From Lewinellaceae bacterium (GTDB taxonomy: Bacteria; Bacteroidota; Bacteroidia; Chitinophagales; Saprospiraceae): 64,000 nt of DNA. The notes under the pieces are model-generated. The model saw nothing but the letters and a program-made list of their open reading frames with translations. It was not told the DNA's origin and did no database searches. The stretch spans positions 44,054-108,053 of the forward strand of contig JACJYC010000020.1 in the NCBI GenBank assembly GCA_020636325.1, given 5' to 3'. Below are positions 43,858 to 52,326 of this stretch, one piece after another (position 1 is the stretch's first letter; each line of letters opens with the position of its first letter). A program made the translations under genes and the position numbers.

Positions 43858-45442
43858 CAAAAATAACCATTTCCCCCGTCCTTTCCGAGCGGCCCCTCAC
43901 CAAATACTGACCGGTCGGCAAGCCGGCCATCCGGATGACATCGGCATTGCTTTGTATATTTTGCATGGAGACCCGGCGCCCCAGCAGGTCGAACAATTCA
44001 ACGGCAATTCCGCCTTCAAAAGCGGGCGGAAGCCGGAAATGAAGCTCGTCGCCGACAGGGTTGGGGTAAACCTCAACGGTCGGGCCCTTTACGCTGATGG
44101 TCACGGTTTGTACCGACGAATAGTTCCGCTTGCCGTCCGTATCCAGTTGTTCCAACCGGTAAAAATTCACCCCGGCGTACGGAGTCGGGTCGGTCAGCCG
44201 GTAATGCCGGTCCGAAACGGATTCTCCTTCGCCGCGCACCCAGCCGACGGTTTCCCAGTCGCTGCCGTTCTGACTGCGTTGCACGTTGAATCCCATATTG
44301 TTGTGTTCGCTGGCCGTGGTCCATTGCAGCGCCACTTGTCCGGATACGGCTCTGGCCGACCAGGCCGAAAGGGTCACCGGCAAGGGCACAAAGCCGTTCC
44401 AGCCTATGTCATAAAGCGCCTGCAGGGCCAATCCCGGATTGTGGATCGCCTGGCCGTAACTCAAAAAAGGTTTCATCAACTGGCTGGAAAAGGAATTCTG
44501 ATCCCAGTGGCTGTAGGTGGAACCGCTGCTGAAGGTGGTGGGTGTGTACAATTTGGCCGGCAGCCCGCCGTTGGAAGCCATGGTGAGATCGCCCGCCAGG
44601 TACAACCCCGTTTCTCCGCCGACCGTACCGCCTTTGAACAGGGTGGCCAGCGCGGCGGATGGGTTGGCTTGATCCAGGATATCGCTGCCGCCGCCGAGTT
44701 CGACCAGACGGGTAAAGATGGTCGGGTTCCAGTTGCCTGAACTCAAAAATCCGACACAACCATGGCCGTTGACGCCGTCGCACTCCTGGGGACCGCCGCC
44801 GTTGTCAATTTCCGTTGCCCCCAGGAAACCGAGCGCGTGGCCGAGTTCGTGGAGGAAGACCGATGCGAAATCAATCTTGTTGAAAGGCGTGGAGCCGTCG
44901 GTACCGTAATACCAATCCGACCGGCCGGCATTGAACACAGCCTGTCCTTCCGGGGCGGCGCCGTTGATATTGGCGTCGACCAAGGCTTCCAGCAAGGCGA
45001 CCGGAAACCAGGTAGGGCCCCAGAACGGCGGATTCGATGCCTGGTAGAAATTGGAAGGCCCGGCCGAACCCAGGGTATTCGCTTCCAGCCCCGACGACCA
45101 ACAGGCGTCAATGGTGACGGATTGGTTGGTGGTCAGCGCCGCAGCCCAGATGTCGGCAGCAAATTGAGCGGCCGTCTGAGCCTGTGCCGGCCAGGTGCTG
45201 CAGGTATAGCCGTACAGGGTTTGCCCGGCCGGCAGGAAATTGACCGAGATGCTCCCAGGGGCGAGCAGGCGCTGGCCTTCCGAAAAAGGGGGCGGGACAT
45301 ACATCGGTTCTGAAACCGGATTCAGGGGCAGCACGCAGACCGTTTCAGGGTTTGCAAAGGAAGAGTCGATCGACAACTGCCCCGTCATTGTTGTCAGGGA
45401 TGCCCATGACAGCAATAGCGCAAAGAGGAACTTCTTTTTCAT
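43835..45442 (-). CDS. Secreted HELGH metalloprotease-like protein with T9SS tail
   Basis: Encodes 535 residues from the ATG at 45442. The signal peptide ends TTMTGQ. The zinc motif HELGHALGFLG is set in VFLHELGHALGF; it resembles HExxHxxGxx peptidases but lacks the third His of true metzincins. Residues ~370-450 form a fibronectin-like/moderately conserved linker (LQWTTASEHNNMGFNVQRS). The C-terminal ~85 residues, beginning VEVYPNPVGDELH, are a classic T9SS type A sorting domain. The last residues VVVSRKS are encoded by a GTCGTAA satellite that also provides the stop. It is probably a cell-surface or secreted protease. Confidence 0.8.
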   Translation of the reverse strand: MKKKFLFALLLSWASLTTMTGQLSIDSSFANPETVCVLPLNPVSEPMYVPPPFSEGQRLLAPGSISVNFLPAGQTLYGYTCSTWPAQAQTAAQFAADIWAAALTTNQSVTIDACWSSGLEANTLGSAGPSNFYQASNPPFWGPTWFPVALLEALVDANINGAAPEGQAVFNAGRSDWYYGTDGSTPFNKIDFASVFLHELGHALGFLGATEIDNGGGPQECDGVNGHGCVGFLSSGNWNPTIFTRLVELGGGSDILDQANPSAALATLFKGGTVGGETGLYLAGDLTMASNGGLPAKLYTPTTFSSGSTYSHWDQNSFSSQLMKPFLSYGQAIHNPGLALQALYDIGWNGFVPLPVTLSAWSARAVSGQVALQWTTASEHNNMGFNVQRSQNGSDWETVGWVRGEGESVSDRHYRLTDPTPYAGVNFYRLEQLDTDGKRNYSSVQTVTISVKGPTVEVYPNPVGDELHFRLPPAFEGGIAVELFDLLGRRVSMQNIQSNADVIRMAGLPTGQYLVRGRSERTGEMVIFVVVSRKS

Positions 45443-45680
45443 CACACACTGAAATTTAATCAATAACTTGCAGTGTGCCGTTCATAGTGCCGTCAAAAGT
45501 GGAAGTACCGTCAAAATGCAGACAAACAGGCAGGTTCAACACGATATCGCCGTCGCCTGGCGATGGTTGTACAAAAATGAGGCAAATAACACGGTGAAAG
45601 ATTCGACAAAAGGGAGCGCAAAGCCCATTGCGGGCTTCACTTTAACCTTTATCCTTTAACCTTGGCGCTTTACGCTTTCC

Positions 45681-46061
45681 TCACTCCTCTTCCTGCCCGT
45701 TCAGCTCCCGCTCCAGAATTTCCATGTGCACGTATTCGATGGATTCCTTGACGGTGGGAATGATGGCCAGCACGGAATCAAGCCTGGAAATCTCGATCAG
45801 GCGTTTGACGCTCGGGTGCACAACACCCGTCAGGACAAAAGATCCCAGCTTTTTCCAGAGGCGATTGGCTGTCAAAATGGCGCTAAGTCCGGAGGAGTCA
45901 ACGTATTTGACATTTCCAAGATCAAATATCAGGCTGGTTATCCCTTCGTTGGATAACAGTACAAATTCAGACTTGAGGTCAGGAGCCACCAGGGAATTCA
46001 GATTCTCTTCATCCAGGTGAAAAATGGTGTAGGCATCCTGTTTATCGACCGAAAACTTCAT
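45681..46061 (-). CDS. STAS-domain (anti-sigma-factor antagonist-like) protein
   Basis: Encodes 126 residues from the ATG at 46061. An upstream GTG/TTG-type start is excluded because the predicted promoter (-7 box 46092-46099) begins transcription near 46085. The STAS fold shows FDLGNVKYVDSSGLSAIL with the phosphorylatable Ser56/57 pair, followed by a VLTGVVHPSVKRLIEI strand-helix. Such proteins bind anti-sigma kinases or other partners and switch by phosphorylation. No kinase or phosphatase gene is adjacent, so its partner is elsewhere. Confidence 0.85.
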   Translation of the reverse strand: MKFSVDKQDAYTIFHLDEENLNSLVAPDLKSEFVLLSNEGITSLIFDLGNVKYVDSSGLSAILTANRLWKKLGSFVLTGVVHPSVKRLIEISRLDSVLAIIPTVKESIEYVHMEILERELNGQEEE

Positions 46062-46091
46062 AGATGGATTGACGAAAATTTGTTCTTTCCG

Positions 46092-46124
46092 CAAAAGTAG
46101 GAAGATTTTCCAATTAATATCAAA
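46092..46124 (-). promoter_or_regulatory. Consensus promoter of the STAS gene
   Basis: On the minus strand TTTG (46121-46124), 21 bp, then TACTTTTG (46092-46099) give a full Bacteroidota -33/-7 match. The transcript would start about 24 nt before the ATG at 46061. Confidence 0.7.
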
Positions 46125-46203
46125 TTGACGAATCTTTGTATGTCAAAAACCGCGCCGGGTGACTTCAAAACTGACAAAACGTCCTAAAATTGCGTTAAAT
46201 TTA

Positions 46204-46235
46204 TTTGTGGCCCGGTTTTTCCTGTACTATTTTTG
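46204..46235 (+). promoter_or_regulatory. Consensus promoter of clpC
   Basis: TTTG (46204-46207), 20 bp, then TATTTTTG (46228-46235) match the Bacteroidota consensus. The start near 46242 leaves an untranslated leader of about 145 nt before the clpC ATG. Confidence 0.7.
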
Positions 46236-46387
46236 CGTTAGCACTTGACAGTTCAAAAGATATTGTGCAAAATTGCATGTTGAACTGTTCAACTTCTTGA
46301 AAGGCGGCTTGTTTAATTCTCAAGTTCGTTGTAATATTGTTTGACCCGAGCTATTTTGCTCTCTAAATAGACATTGCAGTCTAAAAC

Positions 46388-48940
46388 ATGGATAGGCAAT
46401 TTTCACCAAAAGTAAAGAAAGTCATCAACAGGAGTAAGGAAGAAGCCTCCAGGTTGGGACATGACTATATCGGCACCGAACATCTTTTGCTCGCTCTGAT
46501 CGCAGAAAAAGATAACCTTGCCGTGCGTGTGCTTGAATCCCTGGAAGTCGATGCCGGCGAATTGCGCCAGACCCTTGAAGATGCCGTACAGCGGCCCGCA
46601 ACCAGCGTTGCGCCCGGCTTTACCCTCGGCCAGTACCCGCTGGACCGGCAGGCAGCCAAAGCGCTGAAAATCATCTTCCTGGAAGCCAAATCCCTGAAGC
46701 ATGAAGAAATTAATCCGGAACACCTGCTGCTCTCCATCCTCAAGGACAAAGACAGCAAGGCGGCCAAAATCCTGAATCAATTCGACGTGGACTACGATAT
46801 TTTCAAAGCAGAATTGGAATACGCCCGCCAGGAGCAGGACTTCAGCTCGGGCATGGACCTTCAGTCACAGGCCTCTTCCGAGCCGGACGAACCCTACGAA
46901 GAGGACGATCCGCAATCCCGAGGCTACCAGCAACGGAAAGGCGCCGCCAAATCCCGGACCCCGGTCCTCGACAACTTCGGCAGGGACATCACCAAACTGG
47001 CAGAGGAAAGTAAACTGGACCCCATCATCGGCCGTGAAAACGAGATCGAAAGGGTTTCCCAGATCCTCAGCCGCCGCAAAAAGAACAACCCGATCCTCAT
47101 CGGTGAACCCGGCGTAGGCAAAACCGCCATCGTCGAAGGCCTCGCCCTCCGGATCATCCAGAAAAAGGTTTCCCGCACCTTGTTCAACAAGCGCATCGTT
47201 ATGCTGGACCTGGCTGCCCTCGTAGCCGGCACCAAATACCGCGGCCAGTTCGAGGAACGGATGAAAGCCATTATGAACGAATTGGAAAAATCCCGCGATG
47301 TCATCCTCTTTATCGATGAGATCCATACCATCGTGGGTGCGGGCGGCGCTACCGGCTCCCTCGACGCTTCCAATATCTTCAAACCGGCCCTGGCCCGCGG
47401 CGAGCTCCAGTGCATCGGCGCTTCAACGCTCGACGAATACCGCCAGCACATCGAAAAGGACGGCGCCCTCGACCGCCGGTTCCAGAAAGTGATGGTCGAT
47501 CCGCCTTCAGCCGAAGAAGCCGTCCATATCCTTTACAACATCAAGCCCAAATACGAGGAATTCCACAACGTGAACTACTCGGATGAGGCGATCCAGGCCT
47601 GCGTCAAGCTGAGCGACCGGTACATCACCGACCGCTTCCTGCCGGACAAGGCCATCGACGTGCTGGATGAAGTGGGCGCCCGCGTTCACCTCAAGAACAT
47701 CCACGTCCCCGAACATATCGAGGAACTGGAAAAACAGATCGAGGACCTGAAAGAAAAGAAAAACCAGGCCGTCAAAGATCAGCAGTACGAAAAAGCAGCC
47801 GACCTGCGCGACAAGGAATCCAAACTCCAGCGCCAGCTTGAATTCGCCAAGGTGCAATGGGAAGAGGAAGCCAAGACCAAGCGCTACCCGGTAGAGGAAG
47901 AGGATATCGCAGAAGTGGTTTCCATGATGACCGGCATCCCCGTGAAACGGGTGGCTCAAAGCGAAAGCAAGAAACTGGTCACCATGGGCAAAGACCTCCA
48001 GCATGTCATTATCGGCCAGAACGAAGCCATCGAAAAGATCACCAAAGCCATCCAGCGGAACCGCGTCGGCCTCAAGGATCCGACCAAACCGATCGGCTCT
48101 TTCATCTTCCTGGGCCCGACGGGCGTAGGTAAGACGGAACTTGCAAAGGCCCTGGCGCGTTATCTGTTTGATTCGGACGATGCGTTGATCCGGATCGATA
48201 TGAGCGAATACATGGAGAAATTCTCCGTGAGCCGCCTCATCGGCGCGCCTCCGGGATACATCGGTTATGAGGAAGGCGGCCAGCTGACGGAAAAAGTCCG
48301 CCGCAAACCCTACTCGGTTGTCCTGCTCGACGAGATCGAAAAGGCCCACCCCGATGTGTACAACATCCTGCTGCAGGTGCTCGACGACGGCCAGTTGACC
48401 GACAGCCTCGGCAGAAAAGTGGATTTCAAGAACACCCTCGTCATCATGACCTCCAACATCGGCGTTCGCCAGTTGAAGGACTTCGGACAAGGCGTCGGTT
48501 TTGCCACCAAAGCCCGCCAGGAAGCCGCAGAGGATGTGTCCAAGACCGTGATCCAGAACGCCCTCAAGCGGACGTTCTCTCCGGAATTCCTCAACCGGAT
48601 CGACGACGTGGTGATCTTCAATTCGCTGGGACAGGAAGAGATCTTCAAGATCATCGACATTTCCCTCAGCCAGCTGCACAAGCGGTTGTCCGAAATGACC
48701 TATACGCTGACCCTGACGGAAGAGGCCAAAAGGTTTGTCGCCGACAAAGGCTTCGACCCGCAATTCGGCGCGCGCCCGCTCCACAGGGCCATCCAGAAAT
48801 ACCTGGAAGACCCGCTGGCCGAGTTCATCCTCAGCGAATCGCCGCCCGAAAACAGCGTCCTGGAAGCTGTGATGAACGAGGACAACACCGAGCTCAGCAT
48901 CGTCATTTCCAAACCGGTGAATACGGACGTGGAGGAATAA
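46388..48940 (+). CDS. clpC: ClpC-type AAA+ unfoldase of the Clp protease
   Basis: Encodes 850 residues. Two Clp-N repeats (residues ~1-145) are followed by an acidic linker. AAA1 has Walker A GEPGVGKT (Lys245) and VILFIDEIHT. A UVR-like coiled coil (EKKNQAVKDQQYEKAADLRD) places it in ClpC rather than ClpB. AAA2 has Walker A GPTGVGKT (Lys582), VVLLDEIEKAHPDV, and the C-terminal sensor region. It unfolds proteins for ClpP or refolds them, in the cytoplasm. It is divergent from the STAS gene. An inverted pair of GTCGTAAG repeats follows the stop. Confidence 0.95.
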   Translation: MDRQFSPKVKKVINRSKEEASRLGHDYIGTEHLLLALIAEKDNLAVRVLESLEVDAGELRQTLEDAVQRPATSVAPGFTLGQYPLDRQAAKALKIIFLEAKSLKHEEINPEHLLLSILKDKDSKAAKILNQFDVDYDIFKAELEYARQEQDFSSGMDLQSQASSEPDEPYEEDDPQSRGYQQRKGAAKSRTPVLDNFGRDITKLAEESKLDPIIGRENEIERVSQILSRRKKNNPILIGEPGVGKTAIVEGLALRIIQKKVSRTLFNKRIVMLDLAALVAGTKYRGQFEERMKAIMNELEKSRDVILFIDEIHTIVGAGGATGSLDASNIFKPALARGELQCIGASTLDEYRQHIEKDGALDRRFQKVMVDPPSAEEAVHILYNIKPKYEEFHNVNYSDEAIQACVKLSDRYITDRFLPDKAIDVLDEVGARVHLKNIHVPEHIEELEKQIEDLKEKKNQAVKDQQYEKAADLRDKESKLQRQLEFAKVQWEEEAKTKRYPVEEEDIAEVVSMMTGIPVKRVAQSESKKLVTMGKDLQHVIIGQNEAIEKITKAIQRNRVGLKDPTKPIGSFIFLGPTGVGKTELAKALARYLFDSDDALIRIDMSEYMEKFSVSRLIGAPPGYIGYEEGGQLTEKVRRKPYSVVLLDEIEKAHPDVYNILLQVLDDGQLTDSLGRKVDFKNTLVIMTSNIGVRQLKDFGQGVGFATKARQEAAEDVSKTVIQNALKRTFSPEFLNRIDDVVIFNSLGQEEIFKIIDISLSQLHKRLSEMTYTLTLTEEAKRFVADKGFDPQFGARPLHRAIQKYLEDPLAEFILSESPPENSVLEAVMNEDNTELSIVISKPVNTDVEE

Positions 48941-48952
48941 TTTGGACTTTAG

Positions 48953-49026
48953 TCGAAAGTCGTAAGTCGAAAGTCGTAAGTTTGCCAAATACTTGCTTAC
49001 GACTTTCGACTTACAACTTACGACTA
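48953..49026. repeat. AAGTCGTAAGTCG inverted pair after clpC
   Basis: TTAGTCGAAAGTCGTAAGT units on the left are mirrored by ACTTACGACTTTCGACTTAC units on the right (to 49026), giving a stem of more than 25 bp. It lies between the clpC stop and infC and probably acts as a terminator. Confidence 0.8.
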
Positions 49027-49071
49027 ATATTCGCACCTAAACAATCTAATTATTAACTAAAAAAATAACTT

Positions 49072-49674
49072 TTGGCAAAGACTTTTGGTAACGATCCAAG
49101 GAGAAATAACGCAGATAAGGATCCGCAATTCAGGATCAACGACCAGATCCGCATTCCTGAAGTTCGCCTCGTAGGCGATAATCTTGAAGAAATCAGTCAG
49201 GCCGCCGGCCAGCCCGTTGAACCCGGTATCTATCCGACCCGGAGGGTCCGGGAATGGGCCCAAATGCTGGAAATGGACCTGGTTGAGATTTCTCCTAACG
49301 CCAAACCTCCGGTCGTCCGGATCATCGACTTCCGTAAATTCCTTTACGACAAGAAGAAAAAAGAAAAAGAGATCAAGGCCAAGGCCGCCAAGACGGTTGT
49401 CAAAGAGATCCGTTTTGGCCCCAATACGGACGATCACGATTTCGAATTCAAGGTTCGCCACGCCAAGAAATTCCTGGAAGAAGGCTCCAAGGTCAAGGCT
49501 TACGTCCATTTCCGCGGCCGTACCATCGTCTTCAAGGAACGCGGTGAACTGCTGCTGCTGAAGTTCATCAAAGAACTGGAAGAACTCGGCGCCGCCGAAG
49601 CCCTCCCCAAACTGGAAGGCCGCCGGATGATCGTAGTCCTTTCCCCGCGCAAGGTTGCCGGTAAGAAAGCCTGA
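49072..49674 (+). CDS. infC: Translation initiation factor IF-3
   Basis: Encodes 200 residues. The start must be the TTG at 49072, because an in-frame TAA lies at 49066-49068 and the conserved sequence begins soon after. Rare start codons are known for infC in other bacteria, where IF-3 limits its own translation. The N-domain starts RINDQIRIPEVRLVGDN, and the linker is Lys-rich. The C-domain has IRFGPNTDDHDFEFKVRHAKKFL and the KAYVHFRGRTI strand. The C-terminal extension is short. It is followed by rpmI and rplT, the usual order. Confidence 0.95.
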   Translation: MAKTFGNDPRRNNADKDPQFRINDQIRIPEVRLVGDNLEEISQAAGQPVEPGIYPTRRVREWAQMLEMDLVEISPNAKPPVVRIIDFRKFLYDKKKKEKEIKAKAAKTVVKEIRFGPNTDDHDFEFKVRHAKKFLEEGSKVKAYVHFRGRTIVFKERGELLLLKFIKELEELGAAEALPKLEGRRMIVVLSPRKVAGKKA

Positions 49675-49874
49675 TATCGGCTTAACGTAACGGCCTGTCG
49701 GATTTACTGTTTCATGACTGGACCGGCCTGAAGTTCAATCTTCGGGCATCCGGGACCACCGCATTTCCGTGCTTGCTTTCGTGCGAAATGCGACGGCCAT
49801 GCTGACGGCCTGCGCTCCGCCGGGCGTCCGGTCAGGCAGTTGAAAACACCCTGGAAACAATTTTAATTTTTTCC

Positions 49875-49904
49875 TTGCCGGAACAAGAATTAAACCTATC
49901 TTTG
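49875..49904 (+). promoter_or_regulatory. Promoter inside the infC-rpmI gap
   Basis: TATCTTTG (49897-49904) with TTG at 49875-49877 gives a near-consensus promoter 26 bp before the rpmI ATG, so rpmI-rplT may be transcribed separately from infC. Confidence 0.55.
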
Positions 49905-49929
49905 CAGTCCGTTTCAAAAATGTACGACA

Positions 49930-50127
49930 ATGCCTAAGATGAAAACGCATTCCAGCGCCAAGAAACGCTTCAAGGTGACTGGATCGGGAAAAGTGAAGCG
50001 CTTTCAGGCCAAGACCTCTCACCGGATGAGGAACAAGACCAAGAAAGCCAAGCTCCGCCTGCGTGATGCAACGCTGGTGAGCCCCGCAGATGAGGCACGC
50101 GTAAAACGCATGCTGCTCGTCGGTTAA
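49930..50127 (+). CDS. rpmI: Ribosomal protein bL35
   Basis: Encodes 65 residues, the standard length. It begins MPKMKTHSSAKKRFKVTGSGKVK and is rich in Lys and Arg, as expected for this 50S protein. It lies between infC and rplT. Its own promoter candidate lies 26 bp upstream. Confidence 0.97.
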   Translation: MPKMKTHSSAKKRFKVTGSGKVKRFQAKTSHRMRNKTKKAKLRLRDATLVSPADEARVKRMLLVG

Positions 50128-50204
50128 TTTTTATTTTTTAACGAGAGTACAGGTCAAAGCGCCCTGTTAAAGGGCCTCTGTGCTGAACTAAAAACAACCA
50201 TACC

Positions 50205-50552
50205 ATGCCACGTTCAGTTAACGCGGTTGCGTCCAGAAGAAGGCGCAAGAAGATCTTGAAAATGGCCAAAGGATATTTCCTGGCCCGGCGCACGGTCTAC
50301 ACCGTTGCCAAGAACACGGTTGAAAAAGGTTTGCAATACGCATACCGCGACCGCAGGAACAAAAAACGGGCCTTCCGCCGCCTCTGGATCGCTCGTATCA
50401 ACGCCGCTGCCCGTATCAACGGTACGACTTACAGCAAGTTGATCCACCAATTATCAGAAAGCGACATTCAACTCAACCGCAAAGTACTCGCGGATCTGGC
50501 GATGAACCATCCCGAGACCTTCAAAGCGGTCGTAGCTTCTATCGCGAAATAA
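50205..50552 (+). CDS. rplT: Ribosomal protein bL20
   Basis: Encodes 115 residues. It begins MPRSVNAVASRRRRKKILKMAKGYF and continues with RDRRNKKRAFRRLWIARINAA, which are diagnostic. It binds 23S rRNA early in 50S assembly. It lies 77 bp after rpmI, and a strong terminator follows the stop codon. Confidence 0.97.
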   Translation: MPRSVNAVASRRRRKKILKMAKGYFLARRTVYTVAKNTVEKGLQYAYRDRRNKKRAFRRLWIARINAAARINGTTYSKLIHQLSESDIQLNRKVLADLAMNHPETFKAVVASIAK

Positions 50553-50570
50553 ACGGCCTCGCGCCGGTCA

Positions 50571-50609
50571 AAAATCCTCCCGGGTGGCTTACCCTGGAGG
50601 ATTTTTTTT
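50571..50609 (+). terminator. Terminator of rpmI-rplT
   Basis: AAAATCCTCC (50571-50580) pairs with GGAGGATTTT (50596-50605), with an inner GGGT/ACCC extension and a T run to 50609. Confidence 0.85.
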
Positions 50610-50814
50610 ATCCTCCAGGCAACCTATTCTCCCCTATTCCGTATAATTCCTTCGAACGCCAATCTCCGGCGTTTCGGTACTTCCCATCTTTTTGAACCGT
50701 CCCGGCATGCACCGATGCATGCAAACCGCCGTGCTTCATTTACCTGATACTGACCTATTCTTCCTTTCCGGGTAGTTTCCCGGTCAGGCGATATTGTCAT
50801 TAATCCAAACAGAT

Positions 50815-52155
50815 ATGAAACACAGGTTCCACTTTTTGCTGATGGCAGCCGTCCTTCTGGTCGGTTGCCAATCCGAAAACACAGACTATGAGCTGGATTT
50901 AACGCTCGAAGAAACCCTCAAACAAGCTTCAGGCGGGATCGGAAAAACCTTTTATCAACTGCCCAAGAGCCACGAGTACGACAAGATCCCCCAGGACCCG
51001 AACAACCCGCTGACCTCGGAAAAGGTATTGCTCGGGCAGTTGCTGTTTCACGAAACCGGGCTCGCACTGGCGCCGGTCAAACCCGCTGCTACCGGTACGT
51101 ATGCCTGTGCTTCCTGCCATTTTGCTGCTGCGGGTTTCCAGGCAGGTAGGTTTCAGGGGCTATCGGAAGGAGGTCACGGCTTCGGCCTGAATGGAGAAGG
51201 CAGGACCAAACTCGATTCTTATGCCGAACCGGACGTCGATTGTCAGCCGGTGCGAACCCCTGCCGCAATGAATGCCGCCTACCAGGAGGTCACCCTTTGG
51301 AACGGGCAGTTCGGCGCCACAGGCCCCAACGCCGGGACAGAGGCCGAGTGGGAATACGGCACACCCAAAGAAGACAACCACCTCGGGTTCCAGGGGCTCG
51401 AAACCCAGGCGATCGCCGGCCTCAAGGTCCACCGCATGGAGATCAATTGGGATTTTTTGCGGGAAAAAGGCTATCTACCCTTGTTCGATGCGGCATTTCC
51501 CGGTGCGCCCGCAAACGAACGCTATACACGGGAAAAGGCAGGCCTGGCCATTGCTGCCTACGAACGAACGCTCCTGGCCAACAGGGCGCCTTTCCAGGAA
51601 TGGCTGGGCGGCAATATTTCCGCTATGAGCGACAAAGAAAAACTGGGCGCCATCCTGTTTTTCGGTTCAGCCGGCTGTGTTACCTGCCATAACGGTCCCA
51701 GCCTGGCTGACATGGATTTCTACGCCCTGGGAATGGATGACCTGTCCGCCTGCCCCGAGCCGACCTTCCGGGCGCCGGCCGACGATCCCGCCCGCCTGGG
51801 CAGGGGCAGTTTTACCCGAAACAGTGCCGATAACTACAAATTCAAGGTCCCGCAGCTTTACAATCTTACGGATTCCCCGTTCTATGGCCACGGCAGCAGT
51901 TTTCGGTCCGTACGAGAGGTGGTAGCCTACAAGAATGCCGGCGTAGCGGAAAACCCGGAAGTCCCCAAAGGTCAGCTAGCCGCCGATTTCAGGCCGCTCG
52001 GATTAACAGACCAAGAGATCGATCAGATCACCTTTTTCCTGGAGCGCAGCCTGCGGGACCCCGAACTGCTGCGTTACCAACCAGCTGCGGTGCTGTCAGG
52101 CCAATGCTTCCCGGTGAACGACCCGGACGGGCGGGTGGACCTGGGATGTGAATGA
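50815..52155 (+). CDS. Di-haem cytochrome c peroxidase (MauG/CcpA family), lipoprotein
   Basis: Encodes 446 residues from the ATG at 50815. The lipoprotein signal ends VLLVGC (Cys18). Haem sites are CASCH (Cys98, Cys101, His102) and CVTCH (from Cys288). The LLFHETGLALAPVK segment before the first haem and FKVPQLYNLTDSPFYGHGSSFRSVREVV after the second are typical of the family. It reduces hydrogen peroxide, or oxidises a partner protein, in the periplasm. It has no neighbour of related function. A TGGATGCTGG satellite begins within 15 bp of the stop. Confidence 0.9.
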   Translation: MKHRFHFLLMAAVLLVGCQSENTDYELDLTLEETLKQASGGIGKTFYQLPKSHEYDKIPQDPNNPLTSEKVLLGQLLFHETGLALAPVKPAATGTYACASCHFAAAGFQAGRFQGLSEGGHGFGLNGEGRTKLDSYAEPDVDCQPVRTPAAMNAAYQEVTLWNGQFGATGPNAGTEAEWEYGTPKEDNHLGFQGLETQAIAGLKVHRMEINWDFLREKGYLPLFDAAFPGAPANERYTREKAGLAIAAYERTLLANRAPFQEWLGGNISAMSDKEKLGAILFFGSAGCVTCHNGPSLADMDFYALGMDDLSACPEPTFRAPADDPARLGRGSFTRNSADNYKFKVPQLYNLTDSPFYGHGSSFRSVREVVAYKNAGVAENPEVPKGQLAADFRPLGLTDQEIDQITFFLERSLRDPELLRYQPAAVLSGQCFPVNDPDGRVDLGCE

Positions 52156-52164
52156 GGGGGCGGA

Positions 52165-52326
52165 TGTTGGATGCTGCCACGCCGAGGCGTGGTGGATGCT
52201 GGATGCTGGATGTTGGATGCTGGATGTTGGATGTTGGATGTTGGATGCTAGATGCTAGATGCTGGATGGTGGATGTTGGATGCTGGATGCGATGATGCTG
52301 GATGCTGGATGCTGGATGCTGGATTA
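52165..52326 (+). repeat. TGGATGCTGG satellite, left of the IS
   Basis: Units of GGATGCT/GGATGTT on the plus strand begin just after the peroxidase stop, with a GCCACGCCGAGGCGTGG hairpin near 52170. The array breaks exactly at the IS end at 52327. Confidence 0.88.

Noticed and set aside
45468..45659. 63-codon plus-strand frame between the metalloprotease and STAS genes
   Set aside because: No start context or family features. It is short and its composition is that of intergenic DNA.
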